Below are positions 1-12,132 of a stretch of DNA of 64,000 bases, one piece after another. The first letter of the stretch is position 1, and every line of letters begins with the position of its first letter. Position numbers and translations under genes: made by a program. The notes beneath the pieces were generated by a model, which was not told where the DNA came from, did not search any database, and saw nothing but the letters and a program-made list of their open reading frames with translations. The stretch is from Chimonanthus salicifolius (Eukaryota; Streptophyta; Magnoliopsida; Laurales; Calycanthaceae). The stretch covers positions 7,426,025-7,490,024 of the forward strand of contig CM023542.1 of NCBI GenBank assembly GCA_013350335.1, written 5' to 3'.

Positions 1-87
1 TTAAATAGAATTATTAGTTTGTTCACTATCTTTTTTTATCAAACTTTAAATGACTTTATTAAAAAAATATCAATATAGTGACAAATA

Positions 88-364
88 AGACTGCAACTCG
101 GGTCGGGCACCCAACTCGACCCAAGTTGATATTTATGGAACTGACCCGACTTGATCTGAATTTTAACTTGAATAACTCGAATTATGACTCGACCCACAAT
201 CAGAACTCATTTTAGTCTAATTTTAATCAGATTGAGTTGGGTTGGATCAGGTGGGGTCAGGTTAACTTCTAAAATCCTCAACTCAACTCGACTCGAATTC
301 CATATAGGTTTTTATTTTCTCAATCTGACTTGAAATTCTCAACCCGACCCGAGTTACAGCCCTA
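88..364. mobile_element. Foldback hAT-like MITE, CTCGGGTCGGG family, copy 1
   Basis: The left end reads CTGCAACTCGGGTCGGG and the right end is its inverse, CGACCCGAGTTACAGCCC, giving terminal inverted repeats of about 20 bp. The interior consists of variants of ACTCGACCC on one half and of the inverse on the other. It matches the better preserved copies at 9857-10199 and 16704-17222. No coding sequence and no clear target duplication are visible here, so membership of the hAT group rests on the copy at 16704. Confidence 0.6.
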
Positions 365-974
365 GAAAATTACCTGTTAGTTATATCACTTGTGGTAATA
401 AAATAAATAACTCTTTTTACATAAAGATATTCTCATCCATATTTTAAATGTAGTATTGAAATTATCAAATATTTTGCAACAAGCCGAATTAACCTAAATC
501 GACATTGAAATATCCTATATATGATATATCAAATTACGAATGAAGTAAGTTATTCACATGATCACGAGCATTCTTAGTTGCTTAGTTATAAGTAAAAGTT
601 ACTAGAGATTATCAAACCAAAGTAAGCCAGATAAACTTATTCTATTCCATCAGTTAATTTTCCAATTAAATTGAAACTATTGGATAGTGTTTACAACTTT
701 AACACTCATTGCAACAAAATTGATGAGTCAATCACCATTGGACATGATTTAATTGAAATGGTTGATTGATTTTTTAAATAAGATAGTTTTTTTTTTTTAA
801 CATAATCTAAAGTCTAAACAAAGAACAAAGTTGAGGCAAGAAGCAAGACATCAACTCTTAAGTTTTTTGGTATTGTGCTTGTATGGATAAATTATCAATA
901 ATTATCGATAATTGATTGATAGTTTGAATTATGTGAGTAACATTCATCCTGACAATACTTACGTTGTCATTCAA

Positions 975-1290
975 TTCATAGTTGCTAATGTAGTTTTATG
1001 TAATAGTGTTGAAGTTGAATGTAGAGTTTTTGTCATTACTACTAGAGAAATTGTCTAGCCGAAACAACTATTAGAAGATTTTATAGTTATTAACTCTAGC
1101 CCTACACCTATTTTTGGTGACAATAATACTACTATTTATATGGCTAATAATGCACATAGAAATAGGTTGTCATTTTGTTCTATAACAAATATACATTTGG
1201 CATTTAATTCACTCGACATCAAATTTTTTATCTTCAAACTCAAATTTATTTTATTTTTACTTCTGAAGTTTGAAGGAAGATGTTAATCAA
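975..1290 (+). mobile_element. Decayed copia-type RNase H fragment
   Basis: One frame around 1100-1165 reads PTPIFGDNNTTIYMANN, which resembles the copia RNase H segment of the form P..I..DN..AI.MANNP. Upstream, VEVE at about 1008 fits the usual 'EAEYRA' segment with changes. Stops interrupt it and no LTR can be delimited. It is best read as an old pol remnant; chance similarity cannot be ruled out. Confidence 0.4.
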
Positions 1291-1584
1291 GGGTCCAAAA
1301 AATGGCTTAGCAGATATTTCGGCCGATAAGTTTCTCTCTCTTTCAATATTTGTATTTCTCTCTCATCCGATATTAAAAATCCGTGAAAAACAGTGGAAAA
1401 TCATATCGGTTTTTTTTTTTAAAAAAAAAAATTTAAATACCAATTTTTATGCATATCGGCCAATATGCTGAACGATATTCTGGACCGAATATCGGTCATA
1501 TCGACCGATAACCTTTTTTACTGGCCGATACGATATTGTTCGGCCTTGGAAAACTGATACATATTTGCCGGTATTTCGACCCCT
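1289..1584. mobile_element. Foldback element, TATCGGCCGATA family, copy 1
   Basis: The element runs from AAGGGTCCAAAAAATGG to TATTTCGACCCCTA, ends that are roughly inverse. Between them lie repeated words such as ATTTCGGCCGATAAG, CATATCGGCCAATATG and ATATCGGTCATATCG, with an A/T run near the middle. Other copies in the window share this layout. I see no gene in it. Confidence 0.6.
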
Positions 1585-1599
1585 AATATTAATTATATA

Positions 1600-2027
1600 A
1601 TTTACTGTAAATTAGAGAGAATTTTTGGATTGTAATCAGGTGAGAAATTAGAACGGTTTAGTTGTGTAAATTTTAATGATTAGAGATTAGGGGAGACATT
1701 CCTGCCTCTTGTTAGTGAAAAGACATACAATCGATGTTAAGTGTAAGTATATATACACCTTCTTCTGATTAATGAAAAACATACCGATTACAGTTAAAAA
1801 AAATATTTATATCAAGCGCTTGTGAAAAACTAATAAAACTTATAATTATAATTTAATAATAAAAAATAAAAAAATTCCATTAAATATTCAATCCACCAAA
1901 ACCGAAGTCAACTCCTATCATTTAAAACAACGATCCAGTACAAAACATGGTCCATGTCAAATTGTAGAATTGCTCCTAATCCACTATAGACCCGACCCAA
2001 TTGACAACCCAATCTACCCTTATTCCT
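1600..2027. other. AT-rich spacer upstream of RPL4
   Basis: AT-rich single-copy-looking sequence between the foldback element and the RPL4 promoter. No open frame with family resemblance, no repeat structure and no RNA gene was recognised. Confidence 0.5.
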
Positions 2028-2117
2028 AAACCCTAACTCCATACTCCCACGTGTGACATGAGCCACACGTGACAATCCATATACATTCTATTACTATAAA
2101 AGCCTTCTAAACCCTAA
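2028..2117 (+). promoter_or_regulatory. RPL4 core promoter: telo-boxes, G-boxes, TATA box
   Basis: Two CACGTG G-boxes lie at 2048-2053 and 2066-2071, a TATAAA box at 2095-2100, and two AAACCCTAA telo-boxes at 2028-2036 and 2109-2117. Telo-boxes near the transcription start are typical of plant genes for the translation machinery. The TATA box is about 90 bases before the start codon, implying a leader of about 60 bases. The 18-bp spacing of the two G-boxes puts them near the same face of the helix. That a bZIP or bHLH factor binds is inference. Confidence 0.65.
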
Positions 2118-2185
2118 CCGGCCATTTCTTATTTCCCTTCGAGACCAATAAGAGAGACACTCACCTTTCCCTCTCTGCCATCGCA

Positions 2186-5100
2186 ATGGCGAAAGCAGCA
2201 GCAGCGGCTCGGCCTCTGGTGACCGTCCATTCCCTGGAGGGAGATATGGAAACCGATGGATTCTCCAACTCCGTCCCCCTACCCGATGTCATGAAGGCCC
2301 CCATCCGCCCCGACATCGTCACCTTCGTCCACTCCAACATCTCCAAAAACAAGCGCCAGCCCTACGCCGTCTCCAAGCGTGCAGGCCACCAGACCTCCGC
2401 CGAGTCCTGGGGTACGGGCCGTGCCGTCTCCCGTATCCCACGTGTTCCCGGAGGTGGCACCCACCGCGCTGGGCAGGGAGCCTTCGGCAACATGTGCCGA
2501 GGCGGCCGTATGTTTGCCCCAACCAAGATCTGGCGCCGCTGGCACCGTAAGATCAACGTCAACCAGAAGCGTTTTGCTGTTGCATCCGCCATTGCCGCTT
2601 CTGCCGTCCCCTCCCTTGTTCTCGCCCGCGGGCACCGGATTGAATCCGTGCCCGAAATACCACTCGTGGTGTCTGACTCTGCTGAGTCCATCGAGAAGAC
2701 TTCCCAAGCTATCAAGGTCCTCAAGCAGCTCGGTGCTTTTGAAGATGCTGAGAAGGCCAAGGACTCGCTTGCTATTCGTGCTGGAAAGGGGAAGATGCGC
2801 AACCGCCGGTAATTTCGTGTATCTTTTATCATATGAAATATAAAGTAATTATGAATTACACTTATTTGCTTTCTACAATTATTTTGTATGAAATCTGGTT
2901 CCTTCAAAACCATTTTCACTTAAATGGATAAATCTGTAAGAAAGCTTGGTCTTTACCCATCCAAATGTAAGATACATGAGTTGGCCTTGATCAAACTGAA
3001 CTGGCTTCAAATACAATGCTTGTCTAACTTATACTAAAAAATCAAGTGTTAATCGTGGCCACGTTGGACAATCTCACAATTCACATGATTTGACACCCCT
3101 ACATCTCCATTGGCTTCGTGTCACAGCATGCTACTCAATGGCTGATGTTGTATTATGGCCATTTTCTTTTTGCTCTTGTTATCTGAATGCGCCTTCCTCC
3201 CTATTAGTATCTGGAAGTACTGGAAAATAAGAAAGAGTGGATGACATTCGTCTTCCCCCTCCATTCACTGGAAAAATGGAGAAATTTAGGTACGTGGTGT
3301 TTGGATGTAAAGTAAATAGGGAGTGAATGCTTTCAACAGGTTTGGCAATATCCTGATAGATCCCAAGAAAAGAAAAGTAGACTCCACTTATCCCAATTTC
3401 TGGTGTGAATGTTTGCACCTTTAGGGGGTGGTGAAATCACCCCTCATCCTTGATGACCTTTACTGATTTATTTCTCTTACTGTTTGATGAAATGGTAAGG
3501 TGTAAAACTGCTTTATAAACTTCCATACACAAGTGAACACCTAACAGAAGCAAAAGTGAAATACAGTCTCTCTATCTGCAGTGGGGTTTTTCTACATTGA
3601 GCTCCACTTAATAGGCTAACCTCACGTTACACTAAATCTAGATCAAATGATCCTTTAGTTGTAATGTCACTGGAAAAATATTTATTTATGTGGTGTTTTG
3701 CCACCTTGAGTTTGCTCCACTTAATAGGATGACTCCACTGTCACAAATGCCTCAGATCCAAGTGTCTTCTTAATGTCTTCTCAGTAGAGAAGTATTATTT
3801 TACTAAGCATGGCATGATAGGATGGGAGGGTGTGGCAAATTTAAGTTTTGAAACAATGTGAAAGAGTGGAGGTGAGAAGATGTACATGCATGTCAATCCA
3901 AGTAGCCATAACCATAGATATGGTGATTTCCAACAGGTATGTCAACCGAAAGGGGCCACTTATTGTGTATGGCACAGAGGGGTCAAAGCTCGTCAAGGCC
4001 TTCCGCAACATACCTGGTGTTGATGTTGCCTCTGTTGACCGCCTGAACCTCCTCAAACTTACACCCTGGTGGTCACCTTGGGCGGTTCATCATCTGGACC
4101 AAGTCTGCATTTGAGAAGTTGGACTCAGTGTATGGGACTTTTGAGAAGCCTTCAGAAAAGAAGAAGGGGTACTTGCTGCCACGTGCGAAGATGACAAATG
4201 CTGACTTATCCAGGGTCATCAATTCAGATGAGGTCCAGTCAGTTGTGCGGCCCGTGAAGACGGAGATCAAGAGGCGACCACTCAAGAAGAATCCCACTCA
4301 AGAACTTGAATGTGATGCTGAAGCTCAATCCCTATGCGAAAGACTGCCCGGAGGATGTCACTCCTTGCAGAGGAGCAGCGAATCAAGGACAAGAAGGAGA
4401 AGCTTGACAAGAAAAGGAAGCAGCTGACCAAGGTATACATATCATCATCTATTCCCTGTTTGCTGTCTGTAGCTTGTAGTTTTGAAGAACTATGCATTTT
4501 TATAATACATACAGATGCCAGTTAAATCTCTCCAAGATAGAAAATTATGAAAATAAAACAAAACTAATGCCATTCAAGAATCCCATCCTCCCCACCACCT
4601 CCCCCACCCCACCCCACCCCATTTTTTTTTTTTTTAATTATTTTTGCTTCATTTGCTATTTTACTGCCTCTTGGCGGGAAGGTTTGTGGTGCACAGATGC
4701 ATGTCTACACTTTTTGCAGAGAGAGAGAGAGCTTTTGATTGAGTGAAGCAAATGGCTCATTTGAGAGTGGTCATGGTCTGTCTCAATAGTATGCATCATT
4801 TGCAATGACATATCTAAACAACTACAATTTTCATGTTCAATTTTTGTGTACATTGTTATACATACCCATGTCTGTTGTGCTATAGGTCCCATGAGATGTT
4901 CCGTAGCTGTTTGTTTTAGTCAGTGAGTTGTGTTAATTTACTCATCTACTCATAGGTGAAATGTAGGTTATATATTACATTTGATAGAAGCCGAATGTTG
5001 TACTGTTTGATACTGTGACATTATCTGGTATGAAAACTTTCACCTGCATGACTATTGCCCCTGGTCTCCATATGGGACCCGGTGAGGGCCTGATTTCACA

Positions 5101-6653
5101 CCCTCTTCTTCTCAGTCATCTACCCATTGTGAATTGTATCCATATTCAATTTAAATCCATTTTGAGTTGATCCCATTGGATTAAAAATCTATCTAAAAGT
5201 GACTCCATTTTGACCATTGATTTTTGGCCTTTTGAAAATCATGACCTTTCAAATCCAGTAACCTGTTTTTATGAGAAGTATCGTTTTGAAAATACTTTCC
5301 AAACACACCTATTGCCATGTGTTGGACCCCACCATTGCAGGCCCCATAAGGACCAGGGCAACCCATTATGGTATTTAGATGCATAACATTTCTTGTGACT
5401 TGTGCCCAACTTGTAGCTTCTTCATGGTAAAATTGCAATCAGTATTAACTTGATTTCACACTGGATTTGATTTTGGTGTTTGTTGATTTTAATATCTGCA
5501 TAACTAAAAGACAAGTTCAGTTGTAGAGGGAGGGAGGGAGAGAGAGGGAGCATGTTGTGCCTACGGATTGGGGTAAAGTGACTTTCATGTAAATTGTTCA
5601 AATTTAATGTCAGGTTTCCATGTGATGAAGTGGAAAGGATGTTCAATTTGCGATTGTGATGGTTGTTTACAAGACTGAGGCTGCATCAGATTGGGAGAAT
5701 ACTAGGGGATCCTCCTAAGATAAAGGAGAGATTGGGAAGGGGGCCTCCTTAAGTAGGGGAGTAAAGATTCTACTGCATTCTACTAAGGGGGTGGTAGTAT
5801 ACAGGAGGGTAGGTAGGAGAATTCTATGATGTGGCAATTGTCATTCTGCAGTCTGCATATTTCCTAAAATAGATTCATTAGGAGAATATCCAGTATTTTT
5901 CTTTTATGTATGTTCTTCCATTTTACTGACATCCTGAGTGTTTCATCACTGCATATTTTTTATCATTCCTGAAGATTCTCAATATACTCAATATCAGATT
6001 TGCTATGGATCAAGTCCATGTTATATCAGCCAATTTTGAGTCTGACTCAGCTAAGGGCTGAGTCTTGAGTCATATAGTCGGTTCCGAGTCTGACTCAGCT
6101 GGGCCGTACATAGATTTGGGTGGAAGATAATAGGAACCAGCTGAGTTGTATATGAATATGCCATATTGGGTGGGACCGAGTCTGAGTCAGCTTGGCCGAT
6201 TTTTAAACAATGTCACACATGCCAGGGTTTCAAAGAAACCATTTTCTTTGTCCACTGTCCTTGACAGTTTCTGCATTTGTTTTTGGTTCTGTTGCTTCTT
6301 GAAGATGGTTGGAAGTGTTATTTCTTTGTTTTCTATGTTTATGGATATACTTTTATAGGCCATTTAAATCTTAGAGGTTTGAGAGAGGTTCACTTTCCAA
6401 CCCTTTCCCAGTTATGACTGGAATGCATTTAATCATTTGGAATTCCCTAGAACAGGATGAGTTCCCTACAACTGGAATGCGTGATATTTTGAAATTCTCT
6501 CTCCATAATTATAGCTTCTCCAGACATGTACTTATTTGGAAGAACTTAAAAACTAAAGCGATTTCAATACCATAGAATAATTTATGATTATCATATTATC
6601 CCTAAGTAGATGAGAACAAATGACATATTACACCTTTTCTTTAATTGAAGGTG

Positions 6654-6685
<32 letters not shown>

Positions 6686-7141
6686 TTCAGTGCCTGGTAC
6701 TGTTAAAATGTTTAGATAAAAAATTTAATGCAAAAGCCTCTTTACAGAAAAAAGTGAGTTACATGCATGCATTATTTTTGATGTCTTACCAATGTGAATG
6801 AGCATGGGTTGATGTCATGTAATTGTGAGTGGACAAAGAACATTATCTAAGTAGCCATTCACACTTCATGGCTCTGCCGAATGGAGCACCATTCAGCTGT
6901 ACAATGGTCCACTCCACAACCGTGGGACCCTGTTTGATGTTTCTGTTGGTTTGGCAGAATGTTCACCAATTAGTTTTCATCATTCATTCATGCTCCCAAC
7001 TAATGAAAGGATGGTATACTTTTACAGGAAGAGGCCTCAAAGATCAAAGGTGCTGGGAGAGCATGGTACCAGACTATGATTTCAGACAGTGACTACACTG
7101 AGTTTGAAAACTTCACCAAGTGGCTAGGTGTTACCCAGTAA
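2186..7141 (+). CDS. RPL4: 60S ribosomal protein uL4 (L4/L1), three exons, three frame breaks in exon 2
   Basis: Structural protein of the cytosolic large ribosomal subunit; its internal loop reaches the peptide exit tunnel. Exons: 2186-2808, 3937-4432, 7028-7141, all with GT-AG introns; about 409 residues if read through, the usual plant length. Exon 1 is intact and carries the family's most conserved block ([20 protein letters not shown], then [20 protein letters not shown]). Exon 2 holds [23 protein letters not shown] and [10 protein letters not shown]; exon 3 ends in [17 protein letters not shown]. Exon 2 changes frame three times, at 4064-4066 (CC to CCC), 4293-4295 (CC to CCC) and 4339-4341 (AA to AAA); the third restores the first frame. 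Read literally, a stop falls at 4112-4114. Conservation on both sides, kept introns and the homopolymer setting favour sequencing errors over a dead gene, but a recent pseudogene is possible. Confidence 0.93.
2809..3936 (+). other. RPL4 intron 1
   Basis: Phase-2 GT-AG intron. It holds an imperfect direct repeat of about 115 bases in which 'TCCACTTAATAGG' recurs at 3603 and 3716. No other gene or element is recognised. Confidence 0.7.
4433..7027 (+). other. RPL4 intron 2 with a CT microsatellite and a foldback-like segment
   Basis: Phase-0 GT-AG intron of 2.6 kb. A poly-T stretch follows a CCCCACC run near 4600. At 6010-6205 the word GAGTCTGACTCAGCT or a variant occurs three times, the last inverted within a CCAA...TTGG frame, like a small foldback element. 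A CT microsatellite occupies 6654-6680. The rest shows nothing I can name. Confidence 0.65.
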
Positions 7142-7263
7142 TAGACTGATAGTCTCATGTGTTTGTGTGTTTTCTTTTGGTGTCAAATTTTAGTTTTGGA
7201 ATTTGTATTAGCTTAAGAACACTATTTCGGAGGTGGGGATGTATGTCTGGAGTTTGGGGGCAT

Positions 7264-7269
7264 AATAAA
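7264..7269 (+). terminator. Candidate RPL4 polyadenylation signal
   Basis: AATAAA lies 123 bases after the RPL4 stop codon in T-rich sequence. Plant polyadenylation signals are loose, so this is one plausible site among several. Confidence 0.4.
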
Positions 7270-8309
7270 GTCTTGAACTTGGGTACAACAAATCCTCACT
7301 CCTCTCAAGATCTCATCCTTCTATTTTTGCTAGTTATGAGTAGTGGGAGGCATGTTTGAATTTTGGTATTCTGTGAGTAGAAAGTCTCCTATAATCTTCT
7401 TTCTTCTGTCATCAATTAATTTGCCCCAAAGTGTGCTTTCAGGTATACGATGTTTTATTCCATTGATCGTTTATATGTGTAATAGCTTTGATGCATCAAT
7501 ATTTGCTTGAAGCATGTGTTTCACATCAGTATGGTTCATTTGGTTTGATTTGACCTCTAATTGATGGATGTAAACGGGGCAGGATGTATGCTGCAACAGC
7601 AGGACATTCTTCTCAATTTCTTTGGACAGACATGTGCATGACTATATTTTTTGATGATGAAGGTGTCCAGGTGCTCATTAGAGCATTCGACTAATTCTCT
7701 GGTCATGTGTAAGCCTCCTTATCCACACACTAGGTTGAATGTAATGTATGTGACTAACGTGGTTGATTAATGTGCACTACTTTTATACTTGCATGAATTG
7801 GTGCTTTTTAATTGTTCTGCACCCACCACTGCTTTCAATCTATTAACGTTTAGGTCTGGATGATGGCTCACCTGGACCCAAGATGAGACCCAAACTCAAA
7901 AGCGTTGTTTGGACCTCTGGGTCGAGAGGTTCAATGTGTTGTCCTGGACAGAAATCGGGTTGGGTCTGGGCTCGGTTTGAATACTTTACAACCGTAGTAG
8001 CTTTTTTGACATAACATCTGCAGTGAGAACATTCAAAATTTTATATTATTTGAATTTTCCATCTGTTAATATGGTATCATGTGCTGTCATAATGCAAATA
8101 TTATTAAATATTGCACATGACTGATAATTTGAATGGTAGAAACGAAATGTCTAATATCAGCCTAGTTTATCGCGTTTAGAAAGTATGTGCCAATGGGCCT
8201 GTTTAAGGTGCACTTGAAATCTTATGGAGATTTCAATGAATTTATTTCTGGAGAAGAAATGGAAACAGAAAGAGCTTCAGAATATGTTTGTGCGTGACAT
8301 CTTCTGTGA
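7270..8309. other. Spacer downstream of RPL4
   Basis: No gene seen. A short segment at 7855-7995 has words such as TCGGGTTGGGTCTGGGCTCGG, reminiscent of the CTCGGGTCGGG foldback family but too decayed to delimit. Confidence 0.45.
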
Positions 8310-8600
8310 ATGTGGAAAATGATTTTCACATTGAAAAGATCGTTGATTTTTCTGTGCTTTTTATAGATAATAATGATTTTCGTAACTTGGTCATTTTTCA
8401 AAGAGCCATGGAAAATGAATTCTTATGGACGAAGACATTAGAAAACAATTTTCACAGCCTGTGGATTTCAAAGCTTATGACCGAACCTAAGACTGACCAC
8501 AGTCAACTCCACCCATGACAAAAGATCCAACCCGACCGTGACCCGTGACCCAATCTGTGATCCATAACCTGATTTATGACTCAACAGAATTTTATCTTTT
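8310..8600. repeat. Dispersed repeat, copy A (partner at 10570-10870)
   Basis: Shares with 10570-10870 a series of landmarks in the same order: AAAATGATTTTCACA, then TGGAAAATGAATTCTTATG, then CAATTTTCACAGCCTGTGGA and TTTCAAAGCTTATG, followed by a stretch of ATGAC/CCCA words. Non-coding. GGAAAATGATTTTC is itself near-palindromic. The transposon class is unknown. Confidence 0.6.
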
Positions 8601-9318
8601 ATTGGGAAAGGTTCTTAGATCTTTAATTAAGATTTAAGAATTGTAAGGACACAGGTGGACATGGGTGGAGAATTAACAAAAAGAGGTTTTTGAGGGTTAG
8701 ACAATTGTTATGTCATCCTCAAGTGGGTCACTCTTTATCTTTATCTGGTGTGTGGAAATTAAGAAGTTTTCACATGCCCTGAAAGATTAGTCGAGTAAGA
8801 TGCTTGATTTTAACAGAAGGGTTGAGATCCCATAAAGAGAGTGGCATGGTTGGCACATTTGGATGAGATTGAGAGACATTATGGTTGGTTGTTGTTCTAA
8901 TGACCCATCAGTCTATTTTATGTTGGTTGGCCAAGGAAAGCTCCTACAGCCGAAAGGTCTAGCGGACGGACCTCTGTTGCATTCTCGTAAAAACATGGCT
9001 TGTTCCAACTTCCAACACTAGAAAGGAACACAAGTCTTGGTATAATTGTCCTGCTCTTGGAATGTTCTCTTTTTCTTTCTCCTTATATCGCTTGATTTTG
9101 GCGCAAGAATCCAATCTTGCTTCCACGACTTTTTTTATTTATTTCTTGAATGCTAAACATTGCACTTAATCAGTAAGGCCATCAATTTTTTGCCTGAATG
9201 GCAGCAGAGAAAACTGACCGGACAGAAACAGTTATGGACGAATGAGTTGCTGAGTGAAAGAGTGAAGAATGAGATGAGAGAAATAAAAACATAAATGTTG
9301 CAGAAGTGTCTTCAACCC

Positions 9319-9351
<33 letters not shown>

Positions 9352-9856
9352 ATTCTTGTGCCTATGATGAGGATCTTCATGTTCACCATGATGGCATTGA
9401 TATATTTTTGCCCTTACTCTGTTGTGGGTCGAGTTTCACACTAAGCATGCGGGGGGTCAAATGGGAGTAACGCTTTTTTCTCTGGGGTATGGGTTTTTAT
9501 TTTATTTTATTGGAGGACAAATTTGTAATTTTACATGATATTTTATATAAATTCTAATTAGAGTAATATATATATATATATATAGTCGTTTTGTGTGAGA
9601 GAGAGTAGATCTTATGTAACGAGAGCTGTCTTTCCTTTATTTTGACTTTTGAGAATAGTGAATCGGTATTGAATCCGTGGACATACCGAAAGATAAACAC
9701 ATAAATCTCTTTGTTGTGGTTTGTTTCTTTTTATTGATTTCTCTTTTATGTTTTTTTTTATTATTATTTGTTTAGTCGAGAAGGAGAAGGTGATTTTCTC
9801 TTAATAGTAATAATCATCAAAATAGGGAACATCCTTACCATATCTATCATATCAAG
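8601..9856. other. Spacer with CT and AT microsatellites
   Basis: Contains a CT tract at about 9317-9350 and an AT tract at 9566-9584. No coding sequence was recognised. The 16-base word at 9349-9364 recurs exactly at 10200-10215, just after the next foldback element. Confidence 0.5.
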
Positions 9857-10199
9857 TAGGGCTGAAATCGGGCCGGGTTGGGTTGAGTTTTTTAAGATCC
9901 AACCTAACCCAAGTTACTAATATATGAAATCCGATCCGAACTTTAGACATGGACATCTTGACCCAAATTATAAGCCGACTCAACTAGATTTGACCCGCAT
10001 TTTTAACCTACTTTAGCTTACTTTTTACCGGGATCGGGTTTAGTCGGGTTTACTTAAAAATCTCTTAACCCAACTCGATCCGAATTCAATGTAGGGTTTT
10101 TGACGTCTCAACTCGACCCGACCCGCTACCCGCCCCGCATGATTTTCAGGTCCTGTCATGCGGGTTTAGGGCCAAAATCCGACCCGAGTTTCACCCCTA
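9857..10199. mobile_element. Foldback hAT-like MITE, CTCGGGTCGGG family, copy 2
   Basis: Begins TAGGGCTGAAATCGGGCC and ends CCCGAGTTTCACCCCTA, inverse of each other with few mismatches. The interior is made of CCCAACCCG/CGGGTTGGG words switching strand at the middle, as in copies 1 and 3. Its two flanking octamers do not match, so the flanks may have been rearranged. Confidence 0.7.
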
Positions 10200-10569
10200 C
10201 TCATTCTTGTGCCTACTCCCTGTTGGGACACTATAAAGATTAAAGACCAATAATGAGGGTTGTACGCGGTAGGGTAAGAAAAAGAGGGAAAAACGATGAA
10301 TAAAAGTTTCTCAGTCGGGACAAAACGCTAAACAAGGGTCACAACACAATTGACATGATGTTTCAATCGATAAGATTTGGAGGGTAGATCAGATTATTGT
10401 ACAGCAGTGTTTCAGGAGAAATATGGGTTTTCTCCTCGTAGAATTCGATCCATTGTGTTCAAGAATAGAAAATAGAACATGAAGAATTCAACAGACTGAA
10501 GAAGAAATCCAATGTTCAAGAACAAGGAAAACAAAATCTCAGGTAAATCTAGTTAATACATCTCAACAT

Positions 10570-10870
10570 TTTGTGGAATTGAAAAATGATTTTCACTTTA
10601 AAATTGTTTTCCATATTTTTTTCAAACCTTTTATGTGAAAAATGGTTTTCACAACTGGGTTATTTTCTATAAGAAGTGTGGAAAATGAATTTTTTGTGAG
10701 AGACGTTGAAAAGCAATTTTCACGACTCGTAGATTTCAAGATTTATGTTCTAACCCATAGATTAATCATGGCCCAACCCATTCCATGACTTAAGATCAAA
10801 CCTAAATATGATATGTGGCCCCGAACTGTGACCCATGATTTATTTTAAACTCAATATATTATCCAATTCA
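10570..10870. repeat. Dispersed repeat, copy B (partner at 8310-8600)
   Basis: Same ordered landmarks as copy A: AAAATGATTTTCAC, TGGAAAATGAATTTTTTG, CAATTTTCACGACTCGTAGA, TTTCAAGATTTATG, then ATGACCCA-rich sequence. An extra TTTTCCAT...GTGAAAAATGG segment suggests foldback ends. No coding potential. Confidence 0.6.
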
Positions 10871-11721
10871 TGACCCAAACAATCCAACCTTTATACCATG
10901 GTCAAGTTAACATGACCTAGGAAGTAGGAACCATCCTAATTCAACCTAACTTATGATTTTTTAGGTTAAATTAAGATATGTGAAGCTAGAGTTTAAATCA
11001 ATTGTATTCTTTTATTGTATAATATTATCACTTTAAGTAAAATATATGTTGAATAATTACATAATGTATATAATTATTTTTGTTGTCATTATTTTGATAT
11101 TATGATCATTATAATCATCACCATCATCATTTAGAATTAAGTACAATTGAGTTATACATGGAATCTCTCCCATCTATGAATTATTATTAAGAAAAGTTAT
11201 TGTACCAAATTAAAGAAATTAATATTTTTTAGAAAACAAAATCTATAGAAATAAAAATCATCAAAAAATTAATTTTCATGAAAAAATAATTATGCACAAA
11301 CATGTCCTTAAAATAACCCATAAATGAGAAGATGAAGAAATAATATTTAACACACTTTGGACATGTAAATAAATGTCAAAAACAATTCTAACTTCATGAA
11401 AATAATGATTACAAGTAAAATAGACTATAAAAAATGGTTTTAAAGAAAATGGATCAACAAAAGTTGAGAAAGACATAATACATCTTTGAGTACAAGAATG
11501 CATGATGGAAGTGTAGTACAAGATCATACATTAAATATATATGAAGAAATTAAGATGGACATAATCATATGATAATAATGATTATCAGTTGAAATTAAGG
11601 TAAAAAATAGAAAGATGATAAAATAAAATAATCAGACAAATTCAATTTATAATGTTTTAAGTAAGAGGAAGGGAAATGTCCATGGTACATTTTTTGTGAA
11701 ACTAAAACACATTAACTAACA
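10871..11721. other. AT-rich spacer
   Basis: Very AT-rich, with ATT/ATC runs near 11090-11130. No gene, RNA or clear element recognised. Confidence 0.5.
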
Positions 11722-12132
11722 TTCCCTCCGTCTCAAATTACTTGTGCTATTTCAAAAAAAATTACTTTTTAAAGATCGTTTTCGCACAGAGTGCGCCAAG
11801 AGCCTATTAATAGATTCTGTGAGCCAATATGAATATGATATGAATATTAATAACCCTCAATGAACTTAATTAGTACTCGGTGAACCTTTCATAAATATGT
11901 AGCAATATATGATTCTATACGATGAGAGTTGGAGGTGAAAATAATTATAAAATACCACATATAGATAAGTCAAAGTTTATAAAAGAAGGTCATCTTCGTA
12001 TCACATTTGAAGGTGATTTGGAACTCATCGAAAAGTTTAAAGTTTTGATTTAATATGAAAATAAAAAAAAATAAGACTACTAATTTGAGGATAATTTTAA
12101 AATGCATATAAGACAAATATTTACGGAAGGGA
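11722..12132. mobile_element. Stowaway-like (Tc1/mariner) MITE
   Basis: The left end reads TTCCCTCCGTCTCAAATTAC and the right end ATTTACGGAAGGGAGA, an imperfect inverted pair. CTCCCTCCGT is the hallmark terminal sequence of Stowaway-type and related mariner elements in plants. About 410 bp, non-coding. The expected TA duplication is not clean, so the class call is by terminal motif. Confidence 0.6.

Noticed and set aside
2279..2919. Minus-strand frames of 142 and 185 codons over RPL4 exon 1
   Set aside because: Shadows of the conserved, GC-rich RPL4 exon on the other strand.
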